Assembly (NCBI GenBank): GCA_017353825.1
Contig: JAFMSC010000133.1
Location: 1 to 9,391 of the forward strand
Direction of reading: 5' to 3'
Length of the DNA stretch: 9,391 bases
DNA from: Hyphomicrobiaceae bacterium
GTDB lineage: Bacteria; Pseudomonadota; Alphaproteobacteria; Rhizobiales; Hyphomicrobiaceae
Part shown: positions 6,189 through 9,391 of the stretch, piece by piece
Layout of the letters: every line of letters starts with the position of its first letter
Position numbering within the stretch: position 1 is the stretch's first letter
Notes under the pieces: model-generated
What the model was told of the DNA's origin: nothing
Database searches by the model: none
The model's input: only the letters and a program-made list of their open reading frames with translations
Position numbers and translations under genes: made by a program

Positions 6189-7586
6189 ATGGGCTGGGCG
6201 AAATCTGGGCATCTTGAGAGATGCGAGGCGACAGCCTCCCGCTCGAGCCGTCGTCGTCTTGCAGCCCTCTCGGCGCAGCCGAGCAAGAGCTCAGCGTGCC
6301 TGATCCCAGCCCTGGCGTTCACCCTCGCCCTGCCTGCCGCCGCTGCCGCTGCATCCGCAACGCCCGCGGCAGAGCCCATCCGGCTTCTCGGCATTCACGT
6401 CGAATTCATCCTATTCGGCTTGACCCTGCTCGGCGTGGCGTTGTTGCATCGCCACACGCTCCAGGTGGCGCTCGCGGGCCTCGCTGCCATCGTGGCTTAC
6501 AAGCTCACCTTTACGGGCTTCAAGTTCGGAGCGGGCCTGCCCGGATTTGCGCTGCACATGCAGCACGAGTGGGTGATCCTGGCCAACCTGTTTCTCCTGC
6601 TCATGGGTTTCGCCCTGCTGTCGCGCCACTTCGAGACCAGCAAGCTGCCCGACGTGATGCCCGCCATCCTGCCCGACGACTGGAAGGGCGCCTTCCTGCT
6701 TCTCGTTATTGTCTGCGTGCTGTCAAGCTTCCTCGACAACATCGCCGCGGCCCTGATCGGCGGCGTGATGGCGCGCGAGGTGTTCCGGGGCAAGGTGCAC
6801 GTGGGCTATCTCGCCGCCATCGTCGCCGCCTCCAACGCCGGCGGCGCAGGCAGCGTGGTGGGCGACACCACCACCACCATGATGTGGATCGCCGGCGTGA
6901 GCCCACTCTCGGTGCTGGAGGCCTATGTGGCGGTCGCGGTTGCCATCTTCATCTTCGGCATCCCCGCCTCGCTCCAGCAGCAGCGCTATTCGCCCATCTT
7001 GAAGGACGCGGCCGCCGGCGTGCGGGTGGACTGGTCGCGCGTGGTGATCGTGTTCGCGATCCTGAGCGCGGCCATCCTCGCCAATGTGATCGCCAACCTG
7101 CATTACCGCCAGCTGCTGGACCAGGCGCCCGTCATCGGCCTCGCCGTATGGGCGGTGCTGATCCTGCTGGCCACCTGGCGACGGCCCGACTGGGCGGTGT
7201 TGCCCGAGACCTTCAAGGGCACCATCTTCCTGTTGTCGCTGGTGACGTGCGCGTCGCTGATGCCGGTGGAGACGCTGCCGGCCGCGGCTTGGCAGACCGC
7301 CATGGGCTTGGGCTTCGTGTCAGCCGTGTTCGACAACATCCCGCTTACGGCCTTGGCGCTCAAGCAGGGCGGCTACGACTGGGGCTTCCTGGCCTATGGC
7401 GTGGGGTTCGGCGGCTCCATGATCTGGTTCGGCTCTTCGGCCGGGGTGGCCTTGAGCAACCTCTACCCGGAGGCCAAGTCCGTCGGCCAATGGCTCAAAT
7501 CCGGTTGGCACGTGACGGTCGCCTATACCGTTGGCTTCTTCTTCATGCTGGCCATGATCGGCTGGCATCCCGACGCCCCGCTCTAG
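6189..7586 (+). CDS. NhaD-like Na+/H+ antiporter (ion transporter superfamily)
   Basis: A 465-aa polytopic inner-membrane protein with roughly a dozen hydrophobic segments, built as two related halves each carrying a DNI motif: FLDNIAAALIGG (D183, N184) and FDNIPLTALALKQGGYDW (D382, N383). GDTTTTMMWI (225-234) closely resembles the GDVTTTMLWI signature of NhaD antiporters. I therefore infer Na+ (or Li+)/H+ exchange; automated annotation may call it citrate transporter or ArsB-like. The start at 6189 has GAGG five bases and AGGAG ten bases upstream. An upstream GTG at 6138 lacks such a site. The N-terminus is unusual: about 36 polar, Arg/Ser-rich residues precede a signal-like segment (about 37-55, ending in an Ala run). 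There is a perfect AGGAGG across the stop codon. Transporter class is secure; the substrate is moderately so. Confidence 0.85.
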   Translation: MGWAKSGHLERCEATASRSSRRRLAALSAQPSKSSACLIPALAFTLALPAAAAAASATPAAEPIRLLGIHVEFILFGLTLLGVALLHRHTLQVALAGLAAIVAYKLTFTGFKFGAGLPGFALHMQHEWVILANLFLLLMGFALLSRHFETSKLPDVMPAILPDDWKGAFLLLVIVCVLSSFLDNIAAALIGGVMAREVFRGKVHVGYLAAIVAASNAGGAGSVVGDTTTTMMWIAGVSPLSVLEAYVAVAVAIFIFGIPASLQQQRYSPILKDAAAGVRVDWSRVVIVFAILSAAILANVIANLHYRQLLDQAPVIGLAVWAVLILLATWRRPDWAVLPETFKGTIFLLSLVTCASLMPVETLPAAAWQTAMGLGFVSAVFDNIPLTALALKQGGYDWGFLAYGVGFGGSMIWFGSSAGVALSNLYPEAKSVGQWLKSGWHVTVAYTVGFFFMLAMIGWHPDAPL

Positions 7587-7777
7587 GAGGTAGCGTTCAG
7601 CCATATTCCGGCTTTGCACACGAGCTGCGCGGGCAGCTGTCGGGGCTCGGCCATCAGGCGTCGGGCTTTCGGCCGTCACACGAATGCACCGCCTTCGAGC
7701 CAATGCTGTAACAAAATACCAACCCACGATCCCGGACCGTCGCCTGGCGTATCCCGATCCCACAAAACCTGGCCCGC
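7587..7777. other. Convergent spacer without a gene
   Basis: These 191 nt separate the stops of the transporter and the GNAT gene. An AGGAGG at 7585-7590, starting in the transporter stop codon, has no start codon within 5-12 bases. A perfect hairpin AGCTGC-GCGG-GCAGCT lies at 7623-7638, nested in CGAGC (7621-7625) / GCTCG (7645-7649), but no T-run follows, so it is only a weak terminator candidate. A short AT-richer stretch at about 7703-7722 stands out from the GC-rich surroundings. I see no coding signal here. Confidence 0.5.
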
Positions 7778-8341
7778 TCACTCACCCCCTTCCAAATCCG
7801 GGGTACCGCGCCCCGGGCGGGCGCCCCGGCGCAGTCGCTTGCGCAGGAACGCGACGGGGAGCCAGCAGTCGGGCCCGAACGCCTTCACGCCGCGCGAGGC
7901 CTCCGTGTAGCCGTATCGCTCGAAGAACGGGATGGCGTTGATGGTGGCGCTGGCGCCCAGCTGGTCGAAGCCGGCCTGGCAGGCGAGGGCCTCGACCTCA
8001 GCCAACAGCCGTCCGCCGATGCCGAGGCGGGCGAACATCGGGTGCACGAACACGGAGGCGATGCGCGCCGTCTCGCCATCGTCGCCGCTGACGAGCCAGG
8101 AGGCGGTGCCCACCAGCTGCCCGTCCACGAAAGCGCCGTGCATCTCCTCGCCCCTGAGCAGGTCGCTGTAGGCGGCCGACCCTACGAAGGCCATGAAGCT
8201 CACCATCTCCCCATCACTCAGGGCGTCGCCGGCCTGAGCCTGCATCGCTCGGGTGTGCAGGTGACGAACGTTGGCGTGGTCGTCGAGGCCAATCCGGCGC
8301 ATGGCGACGGCTTTCCAGGCGGTGTCGCCGGCCGGGCTCAT
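7778..8341 (-). CDS. GNAT-family N-acetyltransferase
   Basis: A 187-aa GNAT acetyltransferase that would move an acetyl group from acetyl-CoA to an amine; the substrate is unknown. Helix 1 follows the AVAMRRIGLDDHANVRHLH strand (about 11-29). The core strand MHGAFVDGQLVGTASW is followed by ARIASVFVHPMFARLGIGG, which contains the acetyl-CoA pyrophosphate loop (R-L-G-I-G-G), and helix RLLAEVEALACQAGF. INAIPFFERYGYTE is the typical C-terminal motif (NxxAxxFYxxxGF type). The tail after LRKRLRRGA is basic and non-conserved. The start at 8341 has a poor ribosome-binding site; ATG 8302 (MRRIGLDD) with GGAAAG upstream is an alternative but would shorten strand 1. A six-codon frame (8358-8338) overlaps this start. 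It lies 97 nt after the DUF2865-type gene and is probably co-transcribed with it. Confidence 0.85.
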   Translation of the reverse strand: MSPAGDTAWKAVAMRRIGLDDHANVRHLHTRAMQAQAGDALSDGEMVSFMAFVGSAAYSDLLRGEEMHGAFVDGQLVGTASWLVSGDDGETARIASVFVHPMFARLGIGGRLLAEVEALACQAGFDQLGASATINAIPFFERYGYTEASRGVKAFGPDCWLPVAFLRKRLRRGARPGRGTPDLEGGE

Positions 8342-8436
8342 TGCGCGTTACTCGTCATGGAAGCTCCGGGCTCTGTCGTGCGGCTGGAGCGTTCGGCCTG
8401 GCGCCCGTGCGAAAACCGCGGGGGCGAGGGCCGGGG

Positions 8437-9391
8437 CTATCGCTTGGACCCGACCCGCACGCTGGCGGCGGCAGGCGGCGCCCCAGGGACAGGTGCCGGG
8501 GCGGGAGCGGGGGCCTCGGCCCGCTTCTCCAGCGCACCGGGATTGTACTCGGCCTGCTTGCACGAGCAGCCCGGCACGTACTCCTTGCGGTAACGGAACG
8601 CCGATTTCAGACTCGTGTACGGTTGCTGGGTGCCGACCGAGACCATCTGCTCCACCGCCCCGCCGGGGTTCTGGTGGTAGTAGAGCTCGGCGGGCGCCGC
8701 GCATTGCGTGTGGCACACGTCGGCGTCGCGCTGGAAATGGTTGGGCAGCGTCGAAAAGCTGACGGGGAAATAGTAGCCGTCGCACAGCCGCACGCACAGC
8801 GTCCGGTAGGTGGCAAACGGGAGGTTGCCGAAGTTATTGGCGGGTCCGCGTGCCGCTTCGTCGTCCTCGCCTCCGCCAAACAGCATGGAGAACGGGTTGC
8901 CGGCGTTGTCGCGCTTCCTGGCCTCCTGCACCCATTGCTGGCCGCAGCCGTTGCGAGCCAACTCGCGGATGATGTCGTCTTGCAGCGAGCGGCGATCGCC
9001 CTCGCCCATGATCTCGCGCCGCTGGCGATCGAGGTCGGCCAGACGTTGGCGCATATTTTCCACGTCATCGTTGAGCTGGCTACAGTCGGGGCGGCGCTTC
9101 AGCGTCTTGGAGAACAGGAACGTGTCCCAGCAGTCGGAGCGGTCCAGCCTGATGTTGGCCGAGCGGAAGTTGCGCTCCAAATTGCGGATGTCGCCCTCGA
9201 TCTTTGGGAGCTGGTCGTGGGCCTGACCTGAACCTTGCGCCTCCGACACCAGGCGCTGCTCGAGCTGCAGGCAGAGATTGTTGGCACCCTGGTAGCCGCC
9301 GCCCTGGGAGGCATAAGGCGGGCGCGGCGGCGGCTGGCCGCCCGGCGTCAACGGCGGCAGCTGGTCGGGTGGCGGTTGGCCTCGCGGCTGG
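8437..9391 (-). CDS. DUF2865 domain-containing protein, N-terminus off the right edge
   Basis: A protein of unknown function, of the DUF2865 type as I recall it from Hyphomicrobiales. The frame is open from its stop at 8437 to the right edge (317 residues visible). No start is visible; a TTG at 9351 is only an internal codon in a Pro/Gly/Gln-rich linker. The central part (about residues 45-150) is charged and probably helical (LQLEQRL, IEGDIRNLERNF, NDDVENMRQRLADLDRQRREI), perhaps coiled coil. The C-terminal domain holds YRTLCVRLCDGYYFPVSFS, DVCHTQC, ELYYHQNPGG, EQMVSV, LKSAFRYRKEYVPGCSCK and then a Pro/Ala linker to the end. Ten cysteines, mostly in CxxxC or CxC spacing, suggest an exported disulfide-bonded protein; a signal peptide would lie outside the window. 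The GNAT gene follows it. Confidence 0.82.
   Translation of the reverse strand, partial: QPRGQPPPDQLPPLTPGGQPPPRPPYASQGGGYQGANNLCLQLEQRLVSEAQGSGQAHDQLPKIEGDIRNLERNFRSANIRLDRSDCWDTFLFSKTLKRRPDCSQLNDDVENMRQRLADLDRQRREIMGEGDRRSLQDDIIRELARNGCGQQWVQEARKRDNAGNPFSMLFGGGEDDEAARGPANNFGNLPFATYRTLCVRLCDGYYFPVSFSTLPNHFQRDADVCHTQCAAPAELYYHQNPGGAVEQMVSVGTQQPYTSLKSAFRYRKEYVPGCSCKQAEYNPGALEKRAEAPAPAPAPVPGAPPAAASVRVGSKR

Noticed and set aside
6221..7711. 496-codon plus-strand frame
   Set aside because: A frame-shifted shadow of the NhaD-like gene with an Arg/His/Gly-rich translation; the other frame encodes clear membrane helices and paired DNI motifs.
7808..7829. GC-rich hairpin and 9-bp direct repeat GCGCCCCGG
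   Set aside because: It falls inside the coding sequence of the GNAT basic C-terminal tail and is best explained by Arg/Gly/Pro codons in GC-rich DNA.
8341..9231. 296-codon plus-strand open frame
   Set aside because: It lies antisense to the DUF2865-type gene, whose product has recognisable conserved motifs. The plus-strand translation is low-complexity and resembles no family, a common artefact in GC-rich DNA.

Overview
The window looks like chromosomal DNA from a GC-rich alphaproteobacterium, most likely of the order Hyphomicrobiales (Rhizobiales). The evidence is uniformly high GC with GC-ending codons, a DUF2865-type cysteine-rich exported protein (a family I associate with that order), a PA0069-type radical SAM protein, and a YqaA/DedA-type gene directly upstream of dsbB. 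No rRNA, tRNA, CRISPR array, insertion sequence or prophage is visible.

Layout. Bases 1-2982 hold a minus-strand cluster transcribed right to left: rnhB (RNase HII), a YqaA/DedA-type membrane protein, dsbB, and mepA (murein endopeptidase, whose C-terminal tail leaves the left edge). Gaps are short (33, 25 and 55 nt), so an operon is likely. rnhB faces away from a plus-strand cation diffusion facilitator (CDF) metal exporter at 3230-4177. That gene ends 6 nt from the end of a convergent PA0069-type radical SAM gene (4184-5269, minus). An AT-richer, repeat-laden divergent region (about 5264-5410) separates the radical SAM gene from a FitAB/VapBC-type toxin-antitoxin pair (5401-6026, plus; 4-nt overlap). 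A NhaD-like ion transporter follows (6189-7586, plus). After a 191-nt convergent spacer come a GNAT acetyltransferase (7778-8341, minus) and the DUF2865-type gene upstream of it (8437 to right edge, minus; N-terminus missing).

How the genes fit together. The left cluster has an envelope theme: DsbB reoxidises DsbA, and the adjacent MepA carries six cysteines, so it is a plausible disulfide-containing client. The CDF exporter and the NhaD-like antiporter are cation-homeostasis genes. The toxin-antitoxin pair is compact and shows an operator-like dyad centred on its -10 element.

I did not find a convincing new multi-gene system. The most interesting signals are regulatory: the toxin-antitoxin operator with an apparently leaderless antitoxin start, a 14-bp tandem duplication that makes a five-codon mini-ORF overlapping the radical SAM start, and a second mini-ORF with a better ribosome-binding site than the GNAT gene it overlaps.
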